64,000 nt of DNA from Pedobacter frigidisoli (GTDB lineage Bacteria > Bacteroidota > Bacteroidia > Sphingobacteriales > Sphingobacteriaceae), in NCBI RefSeq assembly GCF_004331675.1, contig NZ_SJSN01000005.1:62001-126000 (forward strand). Reading direction: 5' to 3'. The notes under the pieces were generated by a model that did no database searches, had not been told where the DNA came from, and saw nothing but the letters and a program-made list of their open reading frames with translations. The position numbers and the translations under genes were made by a program. Positions 10,801 to 18,299 of this stretch are shown here, one piece after another (positions within the stretch are counted from its first letter, which is position 1; every line of letters starts with the position of its first letter).

Positions 10801-10966
10801 CCTTATTCGTTTGCTCCAGTATTACCGAAACCCCTGGAACCCCTTGTTTAGATTCTTTATCCACAACGGTACCATTCACAATAATAAATTTATCTTGCGA
10901 GTAAGCACTTGTGCCACAAATTATACATACAATAAGTAATGCATAAAAAAGTATATTTCTTCTCAT
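7817..10966 (-). CDS. SusC/RagA TonB-dependent transporter (pair 1)
   Basis: The start at 10966 gives MRRNILFYALLIVCIICGTSAYSQ, a clean signal peptide; the longer frame from 10987 adds seven residues. Domain order is: CarboxypepD_reg-like domain (~28-105, VNGTVVDKESKQGVPGVSV), TonB box DEVIIVAY at ~108-115, plug (~125-255, VQDIPVSNVEQLLQGKVPGL, the RGLSSLSI and IILKDAQATSMYGSRGAYG-like SusC signature), then a ~750-residue beta barrel ending in YNIGLNLELN. The length, 1049 residues, is normal for SusC. It imports ligands captured by the adjacent SusD. The gene follows the DUF5007-like gene by 21 bp, in the middle of the operon, so it has no obvious promoter of its own. Confidence 0.95.
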   Translation of the reverse strand: MRRNILFYALLIVCIICGTSAYSQDKFIIVNGTVVDKESKQGVPGVSVILEQTNKGLTQTNGKGQFSVNVPIGGTLLFKFLGFTTQRVKITGATNINVTISEDRTALDEVIIVAYQKRSKETTTGSSVLIQAKDVQDIPVSNVEQLLQGKVPGLNIQNNTGAPGFRGSVQVRGLSSLSISGSGNESFLQPTSPLYIIDGVPLDADKAAEFGFQTQGPGVSPLSLIPQEDIENIQILKDAQATSMYGSRGAYGVIIITTKRGNSKIPRIRYVTNAFVNAPPKLRETLGGNSERQLKIQQIILNAQNVNDIRAISNTPFLADSLNAYWNNSTDWQSVFYQTTYNQSHNLALDGGDPKFNYKANVGYYTEKGVIKNTGYDRYNLNMNMEFKPNEKFRFFGFINGSVGKQNKGNGVGLLQSGVAANGQASTLLPPPSFYQASGGVLSALQTLNDNNSRNLRTNVEARYEVIPGLAVSSTVSYDYTSDTESTFTPAAANGQFAKVYDYVGRNYQLYNRNGITYAKTFGEKHNLFINTFNEIYKQGAQAGITRQERTPNDQLQGPVGYDAYNSRGGGVLGNYRNATIASFAGSLSYDYDKKYVAEFSYRLDGTSSSGLENPYSKNPSVGLRWNFNKENWLVDMKWLSYGSLRLTWGQNIVPTGNLQSIYGIYNLNGNFNNNPTIGINYDLVPNPNLKPTTTSQYNLGFDLGLFNERISLNFDTYYKKVDNLLFDRFLSNSTGFNKLASNDLGIANYGTELMITVRPVVSKDLDISFSVNGAINRDVLLKLPAEYNGQYIRFDTSPYLQHNVYRVGRNTLSNYLRINQGVYKNDTDVPTDPVTGRRYQANGQFFLGGDPIMKDVNGDYILDGRDYEVTGNSQPLVTGGLSTNIRYKNWGLNLYATYTADRTILNNALADRIGIMRDPFSLTSVVPLNDLDIWRAPGDVAKYPYPYDYKRFDQIQPLRADQTLWQESGTYLKLSNVTLSYMFDKKFIKRFGLNQLRIYASTNNLITFSKYSGPNPENVTTLGRDISTGYPVPRTYNIGLNLELNTGN

Positions 10967-10987
10967 AATAATAGCTTTAAATGTCAC

Positions 10988-12085
10988 CTACTCGCTGGCA
11001 AATTTTGGATTTTCTTTTCTAAAGTGAAACACAATTTCCCAGTCTCCTGCCTTGTAAATGGCGAAATCAACACCGAAGTTGGCTACCGTGCGACCACCAC
11101 CAAAAGCACCTCTCGAATAACTGAGTTCGGCTTTAGCTCTAGATCCACCCTTGGCATAAAATGTTGGTACTTCTACTAATGGAATAGGATACGCCACGTC
11201 ATACTGAACATACTTATCAGTCTTTTGCATGTTAAAACCATGGATCATTTTATCCCAAACGGTTTCATTAAAAAATGCTGGATTGATCTCAACCGAATCC
11301 TTATTAAGTGCTTTAATCCTAAGTGTATGTCCATTGCCTCCACTAAATGGACGTATGTAGACTACCAAATTATTTTCTTTTTGATTCTTACCCTTATCAT
11401 TCAAGTCAATATTTGAAGCAACCCCAATTACATTACCCATATAAGGCCTGATGTAGTTCTTAAAACGCTTATCAAGTGGATTGTTAGGATCGGGCGCAGG
11501 CCCTCCTGTGTAAAGATTAACATCGTCTGCTGGCTCATACGGGCGCTCTCTCCATGGCCTGATCTGAAAATCCTTAATTAATCTTTCACCACCTGTGTTT
11601 TTAACTTTAACATCGAAAAACCTAGTGTCTTGAGAGAAGTTTGTACTGTCAATTGGTCTTGGTTTTATCAGTTGGTTAGTAGATGAAGCCCATAGAATAA
11701 ATTGACCAGATGAGCGCATTTCGAATAATTGATGCTCCTCAATCTTTCTTTTTGCCTCAATTTCTGCCAGACTGGTTTCAAACCCTGTGTAAGGTGCAGT
11801 CCAAACGTAAGTGGGTACTTTCTGAAATATATCGGTAACCGGCTTTCCATCTCCAAACCTTGCATTTATAATTTCGAAGGTAATAGGTTGCGTGGAGTTA
11901 TCTCCGTTAAACCCGCCTATCAAATTATTTCTGCCGATTATAGGTTCTAGCACTTTATTATCGAAATTTACATTATTACTTAAATAATCCTTTTCTTCTG
12001 GTAAATCGTAAAGCTTTTTGCAACCACTGAATAATGCCAGTGCAAATAAGATAAATACAAACTCCTTTTTTATAATTGATTTCAT
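10988..12085 (-). CDS. DUF5007-like surface lipoprotein
   Basis: The start at 12085 gives MKSIIKKEFVFILFALALFSGC, a lipoprotein signal with Cys22; the frame extends to 12118 without improving the signal. The ~365-residue body has no enzyme motif. Its mix of beta-strand-rich segments (VLEPIIGRNNLIGGFNGDNS, PYTGFETSLAEIEAKRKIEEHQ, NFGVDFAIYKAGDWEIVFHF) fits my recollection of DUF5007 proteins encoded next to fasciclin and SusC/D genes in Bacteroidetes. It lies between the two modules of the operon, 36 bp after the fasciclin+discoidin gene and 21 bp before susC of pair 1. The function is unknown; surface exposure is inferred. Confidence 0.7.
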   Translation of the reverse strand: MKSIIKKEFVFILFALALFSGCKKLYDLPEEKDYLSNNVNFDNKVLEPIIGRNNLIGGFNGDNSTQPITFEIINARFGDGKPVTDIFQKVPTYVWTAPYTGFETSLAEIEAKRKIEEHQLFEMRSSGQFILWASSTNQLIKPRPIDSTNFSQDTRFFDVKVKNTGGERLIKDFQIRPWRERPYEPADDVNLYTGGPAPDPNNPLDKRFKNYIRPYMGNVIGVASNIDLNDKGKNQKENNLVVYIRPFSGGNGHTLRIKALNKDSVEINPAFFNETVWDKMIHGFNMQKTDKYVQYDVAYPIPLVEVPTFYAKGGSRAKAELSYSRGAFGGGRTVANFGVDFAIYKAGDWEIVFHFRKENPKFASE

Positions 12086-12121
12086 AAGTTTTTCTCTTTT
12101 ATTTTTTCCGTATTCCATCGC

Positions 12122-13231
12122 TTATTTCGTTTTATTTATTGTCCATTCTGCAAGCTGGAAAGTACCTCCACTTCTTAACTCAGTGATATTTATGCGGTAG
12201 TATTGGTATGCTACTGTATTTGTACACCTAAAAACTTTTTGCTGATATCTTTCCTCGAAAAAGAAATTGTTTACACGATGTAGTTCAGTCCAATTTAGGC
12301 CATCATTTGATGCTTCATATGTCCAAGCTTTTGGATCTCGTTCTTGGGCATCATTTGCCGAAATTAAGGTGTATACTGATGAAACCTCTGGCGTCTTGAG
12401 TTTGAACTGCATGGTTAAAAAGCCCTGTAAATCACATAAAAACTTGGTATGGTCATCACCATCTATTACTTTTTTAGAGTTTTCGCCACTTGTTGGTCCA
12501 CCACCATTTTCTCGATTGGCTGAGAATGTACCACCTACCGTAACCATTAAATTTGGTGGAGGTGGAACAAAGGTTAACCGGGTAACAAAACCATCGAAGC
12601 CAAAAATATGATCAGGACTTATCACATGTACAATACCGTTTTTAGTTTTGATATTATTAGAAGCAGTTGTACTGGTAGCCCAGTTTCTAATAAATTTGCT
12701 TTTTTTGGTATTGCTAAATTCGATAACCTCCGGGCCAGCACCTACCTCTCCAGAAGCAGATCCCTTGGTTGATTTTGCATGCATAGGATAACCAATTTTA
12801 ACACTGGCCAAATTAAGCCCATCCTGAAGTTTTAAGGAATCAGTTGGTTTTTTACCACGAATGATATAATACGATACCATTGTATCTAGTTGAATTCCGT
12901 CAATATTGGATAAGAATAATGGATCCTTATCTGATTGTCTTCTAAGCGTATTTAAGTTTCTTAAAGCCAATTGGAAACTTGGGTTGGTAACAGCGAACAA
13001 CGTAACGCTACTATCCATTAATGTTTGTTTCAAACCCATTCTATCAATCGCTACAATTAGCGAATCGTAAATACCTGGCTTGCTTTTTAAGTATTCGTAT
13101 GTATTTCCCGCAAAAGGCGTTGCCTCTTCAGAAGCATCATAATAGCCACCATTTTTTTTACAAGCAGAATACATTAAGGTGAGTGACAACAGCATTGTTA
13201 TCGCTCCCATATATTTGATTAATTTTTTCAT
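12122..13231 (-). CDS. Fasciclin (FAS1) + discoidin (F5/8C) lipoprotein
   Basis: The protein has 369 residues with lipidated Cys24 (TLMYSACKKNGG). A FAS1 domain spans ~40-205 (NTYEYLKSKPGIYDSLIVAI, SSVTLFAVTNPSFQLALRNL, closing with KNGIVHVISPDHIFGF). After a proline-rich hinge (FVPPPPNL) a discoidin/F5-8C domain fills ~225-369 (SKKVIDGDDHTKFLC, LKTPEVSSVYTLISANDAQE, AWTYEASNDGLNWTEL). That domain repeats the one in the partial gene at 1-669. It is likely a two-module surface ligand-binding protein. It sits 11 bp after susD of pair 2 and belongs to the same transcript. Confidence 0.85.
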   Translation of the reverse strand: MKKLIKYMGAITMLLSLTLMYSACKKNGGYYDASEEATPFAGNTYEYLKSKPGIYDSLIVAIDRMGLKQTLMDSSVTLFAVTNPSFQLALRNLNTLRRQSDKDPLFLSNIDGIQLDTMVSYYIIRGKKPTDSLKLQDGLNLASVKIGYPMHAKSTKGSASGEVGAGPEVIEFSNTKKSKFIRNWATSTTASNNIKTKNGIVHVISPDHIFGFDGFVTRLTFVPPPPNLMVTVGGTFSANRENGGGPTSGENSKKVIDGDDHTKFLCDLQGFLTMQFKLKTPEVSSVYTLISANDAQERDPKAWTYEASNDGLNWTELHRVNNFFFEERYQQKVFRCTNTVAYQYYRINITELRSGGTFQLAEWTINKTK

Positions 13232-13242
13232 ATATGTATGAT

Positions 13243-14787
13243 TTAGCGCCAGTAAGGATTCTGAGTTAATAAATTATTTTGAGATAAAAGCTTACGAGAT
13301 ATTGGCCAGTATATACCACCAGAACTGATTAAAGCATTGAATTTGGCATCGTTTTGTCTAATTTTATTAAAACGAATTAAATCGTACCATCGTTGTCCTT
13401 CGCCCATTAACTCACGATGTCTTTCTTCGAAAATAACCTTAAGAACATCATCTGTAGTAGTGTAAGGTGAAGCTTCCCCAGCTGTACGTCTTCTAGAAAT
13501 GACATTGTTAAGTTCATTTAAAGCACCAATTTGGTCTCCTAAAACGGAAAGCGCTTCAGCACGTAACAACACAATATCTTCTAATCTGGTAAATATTAGG
13601 GCACTGGTAAAATACCTGAAGTTTGGATCAGTACCACCACCTTGTATAACTTTAATTTTGCTAAAGATTGGATACTTACCATTTAGGTTGGTAAAATATC
13701 GTTCAAATCTTGATTGTCCTAATGTATCCACCGAGAATCGCTCATCTTTGGTCAAATTGAAGTACTTTAAGATCGAATCCTTTGGCAGATAGATATCAGG
13801 TATTGATTTCGTGATAACTGGTTCCGCTAAAGTAAGCTCCTCTAAGTGACCTGTTGATGAGCCATCGATATGACCGTAATCAGAGTTAAAACCAAACATT
13901 TGTCTGGTATTTTTATTGTAGAAAAAACCATTAGAATTGCTTAGATCTGTTACCGATGTATAACCACCCCCACTTCTGCCATAGTTGTCTTCCACAAATT
14001 TTGCATACTTGGCCACATTGGAATAATCTCCGTTCCATGCAGCAACATGTGCTAAAACAGCATAGGCCGTAACTTTTGTGGCAAGCGCCCCGCCCCAACG
14101 AACCCGATCTTCATTGTAATAATTACTGGGTTGCTGGATATCGCCATCACTGTATATGTATGGAAGATCCGCTGAAGCCCTTAACATTTCCGACTCCACC
14201 CAAGCTAATACCTTCGCTTGGCTCTCACGCGGCTTATTTTCAAAAACACCCTCGTTCGAAGAGATCACAAATGGAACATCACCCCAAATGCGCACCATGT
14301 AGAAATAAGCAAAAGCCCTTAAAAATCTAGCTTGAGCAATATCAACGGTCATGTTGTTATCTGAATAGCGTTTATCGTTGGCCTTTACATGCGCAACATT
14401 CTCTAAGAAAACATTCGCACCGTTAATAATTGCATAAAACCTGGTCCAATCTGATAATGATTCTATAACAGGATAAGATGCATTTAAATTATTGCTAATC
14501 ACCGCTTTTAAATCCTGTCTTTTTGGACTTACAAATTCTGCTGTCCTTACATCTCCATAAATCCAGTGTCCGTTGTTATCAGATAGTGCAGCACGAGTTA
14601 ATGCGTAAACACCCATAATACCTGCACGTGAATCTTCTACGGTATTCCACATGTTCTTCTCCCCCACAACTCGAGTAGAATCTGTTTCCAATGCTTTGTT
14701 GCAACTAGACAGTACAATTACAGCAAGCAGGAATGTGTATAATATATTTCTCATCATTGTTGATGTTTTGTTAGTACTTTTTTCCAT
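13243..14787 (-). CDS. SusD/RagB family nutrient-binding outer membrane lipoprotein (pair 2)
   Basis: Up to 514 residues. The ATG at 14787 overlaps the susC stop codon as TAATG, which suggests translational coupling; internal ATGs at 14757 and 14754 would give a shorter, conventional lipoprotein signal (MMRNILYTFLLAVIVLSSC). SusD features are clear: ARFLRAFAYFYMVRIWGDVPFV, KPRESQAKVLAWVESEM, and the C-terminal FEERHRELMGEGQRWYDLIR. Its sequence is distinct from the SusD of pair 1, so the pairs are not a recent duplication. The start is ambiguous; the function is certain at family level. Confidence 0.93.
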   Translation of the reverse strand: MEKSTNKTSTMMRNILYTFLLAVIVLSSCNKALETDSTRVVGEKNMWNTVEDSRAGIMGVYALTRAALSDNNGHWIYGDVRTAEFVSPKRQDLKAVISNNLNASYPVIESLSDWTRFYAIINGANVFLENVAHVKANDKRYSDNNMTVDIAQARFLRAFAYFYMVRIWGDVPFVISSNEGVFENKPRESQAKVLAWVESEMLRASADLPYIYSDGDIQQPSNYYNEDRVRWGGALATKVTAYAVLAHVAAWNGDYSNVAKYAKFVEDNYGRSGGGYTSVTDLSNSNGFFYNKNTRQMFGFNSDYGHIDGSSTGHLEELTLAEPVITKSIPDIYLPKDSILKYFNLTKDERFSVDTLGQSRFERYFTNLNGKYPIFSKIKVIQGGGTDPNFRYFTSALIFTRLEDIVLLRAEALSVLGDQIGALNELNNVISRRRTAGEASPYTTTDDVLKVIFEERHRELMGEGQRWYDLIRFNKIRQNDAKFNALISSGGIYWPISRKLLSQNNLLTQNPYWR

Positions 14788-17783
14788 TATAATTCCATTT
14801 TAACACCCAATGTATAAGTTCTTGGTATTGGCTGGCCGTAGCCTGTATCAATACCATCGTAACTAACAAGTTCAGGATCCTGACCGGTGTAAGGCGTAAT
14901 TACGAACACATTGTTAACCGAGCCATAAATAAAGAATTTATTAATCTTTATATTTTTCTTCTTCAATACATTACCTAAATCATAGCCAACAGATACAGAT
15001 CTTAGTTTTAGGAATGACCCATTTTCTAAGAATAAATCTTGATCAACACGGTATGGAATCACAGTACTCCATGGATTGTATAGCGGATATTTGGTATAAT
15101 CACCTCTTTTTTCCCAGAAAGTAATTTCTTTAACTGAAGTGACATCGGTATTTCCTTCACGATTAACGAAGTCGAAACGATTCGCCATATCTTGGTTAAT
15201 TATCTTTCTACCGAGGTTGAAGTATAAAGTTGTACCTAGGCTCCAATTGCCGTATTTGAATGAGTTATCGAAACCACCTGCTAAAAGCGGCATTGAATGG
15301 CCCTTTAACACTTTGTCTTTCTCATCAATAATATTATCACCGTTTTGATCCTTCCAAATCGGGTCTCCGGCTTTTAATGGCGTACCATTGTATTTAAGTG
15401 GTTGTCCGTTCACTACTGGAACTTGACTATTTGCTGTGTAAATACCTTCATTCTCCAATAACCAATATTGATCTACCGGTTGGCCAACTTTTAAGAATCG
15501 GTTACCAATAATAATTTGATCTAAGCCCCTAGGTAGCGCTTTTAATTTGTTGGTGTTATGATTTAAGTTCAAGGCTGAATTCCAAGAGAATTTACTTTTA
15601 GCAATAATTTGAGCGCTGATTGAAAGATCTACACCCGTATTTGTCATATCCAAGCCACTCTCTATAGATTGTTTGTAGCCGTATTCTGCATAGGCTGGAA
15701 TATTGATCAATTGATTTTTTTCTGCTTTAGTATAGAAATCTACTGATACGTGTAAGCGGTTTTTTAACATAGAAACATCAGCTCCTACGTTTAGCTGATC
15801 TGAATAAGACCAAGGAACATCATAGCCTACCCATCCAAAGGAATAAGGTCTGGTAAGTACACCGATTGCATTATAACCTGGAACCGTTAAGTTACCTGTA
15901 TAACCAACTGAGGCCGTATATTGCGGACCTTGAGCATAGTTATCATAAGTGAATGTACGGCCTAATCTTCCAACACTTGCACGAAGAACTAAATCATCTA
16001 CAGATCTTGTATCTTTTAATAACTCATTTTTGATGTTCCACGCTGCAGATAGTACTGGTGAATAAAACCAGCGTTTAGTAGGTTGTGCATTTGATGATCC
16101 ATCTAAGCGCAATGTTCCTGATAAGAAATATTTATCGTTGTAAGAATAATTTGCCTTTCCGTAGAATGACAAAAGATTATCAGCTGTCTTATCTAAGAAA
16201 CGATAGGTTAGTTCCTTAGGAAATGCCAATGGATTCAAATAGTTTCCATTAAGCGGGTCAGATTCTAATAAATTGATCTTGATATAATCATTAGCACCTC
16301 TATAAGCATAAGCGTTGTTATACTTGTAAATATCCCACATCATGGATTGGCCTAATTCTACATGAAAATCGTGAACAGTTTGAAGTTTAAAATCATAGGT
16401 TAATTTGTTATCCATCATCAACCTTTGATTAAAGCCATAGTAGTTTGATGCATAACTATTTCCTTGCAGCAATGTTCTCGCATAGAAAATATCTCTATAA
16501 CCTTCATTATAATCTACATTGAAAGATGAAACAGCCTTAAACTTGCCAAAAGTTGCTATTAACTTTGCGAAGCCCTGAATAGTATTTGTTTTATTATCAT
16601 CAAAACCTTTGTCATATTCATTTAAATAACTAGCATAGTAATCCTTATTTGGTGCTAATGGAGCACTTAAATCAGGAAAATAATTTAGCTGAGCAAATCG
16701 ATCTCTTAAGCTTCGGTTTCTGGTACGGTTTATCCTGTTACCATTAATCATAGCTGAGAATAATAACCACTTAACCGGTCTCATATTAATATTGAACATT
16801 GCACTGTAGCGATCTAAACCAGTTCCATCTGCTACGCCTTCACTTTTGGTGTTTCCTAATGAAAACCTAAAACTTGCTCTATCAGAACCACCACTCAAGC
16901 CTAAGTTAACACCATAAATAAGGGCGTTCTTATAATAAAGATCTGTCCAATCAGATTTACCACTATAAACATTGTTTAGCGAGTCGCTTAAATAAACAGG
17001 GTAAATCTCATCATCAGAATATCTACCATTTGTGGTATAAATATCGTAGAACCTTTGTCTAAATTCATTTTCATATCTCCCATTGATAGTGTTAACCGTT
17101 GGTTTTTGTACCATTCCGATGTAAGAATTAAAACTAATGCTGCGGGCAACTCCCTCAGCAGATTTTGATTTTAATACAATAACACCATTAACTCCACGTG
17201 GCCCGTATTCTGCAACACTTGCAAGATCTTTTAATACTTCGATAGATGCGATGTTATTAATATCGATACCCGCAAGTAAATTAGTTGCAGGGCCAATTCT
17301 ATTGAAATCGTATTGCTGGATATCAAAGGCAAATGGGTGCTCGCCAACCATAGGGATACCATCTAAAACAACCAGTGGTTGAGAAGAATAAACATCCTTT
17401 TTAGACAATAGCGGCATCGGCGCACCTCTTAAGAACATATTCTGGATTGAGCCAGGTTCGCCTGATGGCTCCTGAACATATAACCCAGCATAATTGCCCT
17501 TTAAGTTTTGTTGTAGTGAAATGGCTGGAAAAAGAGATAAATCCTTTGTATCCTTTAATACACCACCAGACAATTTATCGTAAATTGTTTTCAGTTTAAG
17601 TCGGTCTAGACTATCTTTTCTCAAAGAATCTTTTGGGGTTACAAACTTTACCTTAGTTGTATCCTGAAAGAGAGAATAATTATTTGTTAGACTTGTGTTA
17701 AGCCCAGTACTTGCCGCAAAGCTTGATAAAACGTTTAATGAAAGCAGCGCAAAAAGTGCAAGGCACACCCATAAGTATCGCAT
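14787..17783 (-). CDS. SusC/RagA-like TonB-dependent transporter lacking the N-terminal carboxypeptidase-like domain (pair 2)
   Basis: The protein has 998 residues with a signal peptide (MRYLWVCLALFALLSLNVLSSFA). Unlike its paralogue in this operon it has no CarboxypepD_reg domain. After the signal comes a ~45-residue polar linker (DTTKVKFVTPKDSLRKDSLD), then directly the plug (ISLQQNLKGNYAGLYVQEPS, NIASIEVLKDLASVAEYGPR) and the barrel ending YTLGVKMEL. I see no convincing TonB box (a DEVVVVGY-type motif) before the plug. It is the first full gene of the operon, 42 bp after a 25-codon leader ORF. It may import a ligand with the overlapping susD. How it is energised is open. Confidence 0.92.
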   Translation of the reverse strand: MRYLWVCLALFALLSLNVLSSFAASTGLNTSLTNNYSLFQDTTKVKFVTPKDSLRKDSLDRLKLKTIYDKLSGGVLKDTKDLSLFPAISLQQNLKGNYAGLYVQEPSGEPGSIQNMFLRGAPMPLLSKKDVYSSQPLVVLDGIPMVGEHPFAFDIQQYDFNRIGPATNLLAGIDINNIASIEVLKDLASVAEYGPRGVNGVIVLKSKSAEGVARSISFNSYIGMVQKPTVNTINGRYENEFRQRFYDIYTTNGRYSDDEIYPVYLSDSLNNVYSGKSDWTDLYYKNALIYGVNLGLSGGSDRASFRFSLGNTKSEGVADGTGLDRYSAMFNINMRPVKWLLFSAMINGNRINRTRNRSLRDRFAQLNYFPDLSAPLAPNKDYYASYLNEYDKGFDDNKTNTIQGFAKLIATFGKFKAVSSFNVDYNEGYRDIFYARTLLQGNSYASNYYGFNQRLMMDNKLTYDFKLQTVHDFHVELGQSMMWDIYKYNNAYAYRGANDYIKINLLESDPLNGNYLNPLAFPKELTYRFLDKTADNLLSFYGKANYSYNDKYFLSGTLRLDGSSNAQPTKRWFYSPVLSAAWNIKNELLKDTRSVDDLVLRASVGRLGRTFTYDNYAQGPQYTASVGYTGNLTVPGYNAIGVLTRPYSFGWVGYDVPWSYSDQLNVGADVSMLKNRLHVSVDFYTKAEKNQLINIPAYAEYGYKQSIESGLDMTNTGVDLSISAQIIAKSKFSWNSALNLNHNTNKLKALPRGLDQIIIGNRFLKVGQPVDQYWLLENEGIYTANSQVPVVNGQPLKYNGTPLKAGDPIWKDQNGDNIIDEKDKVLKGHSMPLLAGGFDNSFKYGNWSLGTTLYFNLGRKIINQDMANRFDFVNREGNTDVTSVKEITFWEKRGDYTKYPLYNPWSTVIPYRVDQDLFLENGSFLKLRSVSVGYDLGNVLKKKNIKINKFFIYGSVNNVFVITPYTGQDPELVSYDGIDTGYGQPIPRTYTLGVKMEL

Positions 17784-17825
17784 AGTTAATGGATCTTTAA
17801 TTGGTAAAAAAATGATTCTTAAAAT

Positions 17826-17903
17826 TTATTTTTTTGGAAGCAGCAAGATATGTCCTGACTTAAAAAGATAGGTACATTGGTTGTAGTAGTTGTTCAATCT
17901 CAT
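17826..17903 (-). CDS. Candidate 25-residue leader peptide upstream of the sus-like operon
   Basis: An ATG at 17903 opens a 25-codon frame closed by TAA at 17826-17828, 42 bp before the susC start. The peptide begins MRLNNYYNQCTYLFKSG and ends in a hydrophobic-then-basic tail (HILLLPKK). It starts ~14 nt after the expected transcription start of the candidate promoter at 17925-17932. Translation of such a leader could couple ribosome movement to expression of the 17-kb operon. There is no direct proof that it is translated; support comes from its position, the complete frame and the plausible promoter. It could also be a chance frame in a 5' UTR. Confidence 0.45.
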   Translation of the reverse strand: MRLNNYYNQCTYLFKSGHILLLPKK

Positions 17904-17924
17904 AATTAGTTAATTTGGTTAAAT

Positions 17925-17932
17925 CAAATATA
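17925..17932 (-). promoter_or_regulatory. Candidate promoter -7 box of the sus-like operon
   Basis: Read on the minus strand this is TATATTTG, a perfect match to the Bacteroidetes -7 consensus TAnnTTTG. A TTTG that could serve as the -33 element lies at 17957-17960, with a 24-nt spacer that is longer than the usual 19-21. Transcription would begin near 17917, giving a ~135-nt leader that includes the small ORF. Confidence 0.45.
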
Positions 17933-17940
17933 TATAATAG

Positions 17941-17952
17941 TAAAACGTTTTA
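17941..17952. promoter_or_regulatory. Palindromic operator candidate 1 (LacI-type, CG-centred)
   Basis: TAAAACGTTTTA is a perfect 12-bp palindrome with a central CG, the hallmark of LacI-family operators. It lies between the -33 and -7 elements proposed for the operon promoter, so a bound protein would block polymerase. A related site lies at 18161-18172. No LacI-family gene is present in the window. Confidence 0.4.
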
Positions 17953-18160
17953 ATTACAAAATTTAATTTTTATTAAAAATATCACAAATAATTAATAAAA
18001 TTATTAAAATGATAAATAATAAAGGTTATTATAAATTTTAATTTAATGTATTAAGTTTTATTTTGCCAAAATGAAATACCCAATTATAACATTTAAATGT
18101 ACTTTTTATGCTGAAGTGCAATAATTTAAGTCGTTTTATGTTAAGCAAACCCAGATCTAG

Positions 18161-18172
18161 TTAAACGTTTTA
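18161..18172. promoter_or_regulatory. Palindromic operator candidate 2 (LacI-type, CG-centred)
   Basis: TTAAACGTTTTA, extended to GTTAAACGTTTTAC, is a palindrome with one mismatched pair and the same AAACGTTT core as the site at 17941. The centres are 220 bp apart, close to 21 helical turns, compatible with DNA looping. The rest of the 17784-18299 intergenic stretch is AT-rich, with no ORF or terminator that I can recognise. Confidence 0.35.
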
Positions 18173-18299
18173 CCTAAAAGAAAATCATTACGCATTTATA
18201 ACTGTTAAATTAACGATTATAAATTGGTAAATTCTACTGATTAAAAAGTAGGTAGCTAGTCATACAAGCTTATTCCTCAAGGTTATATTTGGATTAAGG

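Noticed and set aside
12267..12611. 114-codon plus-strand frame
   Set aside because: It lies wholly antisense to the fasciclin+discoidin gene, whose domains are convincing.
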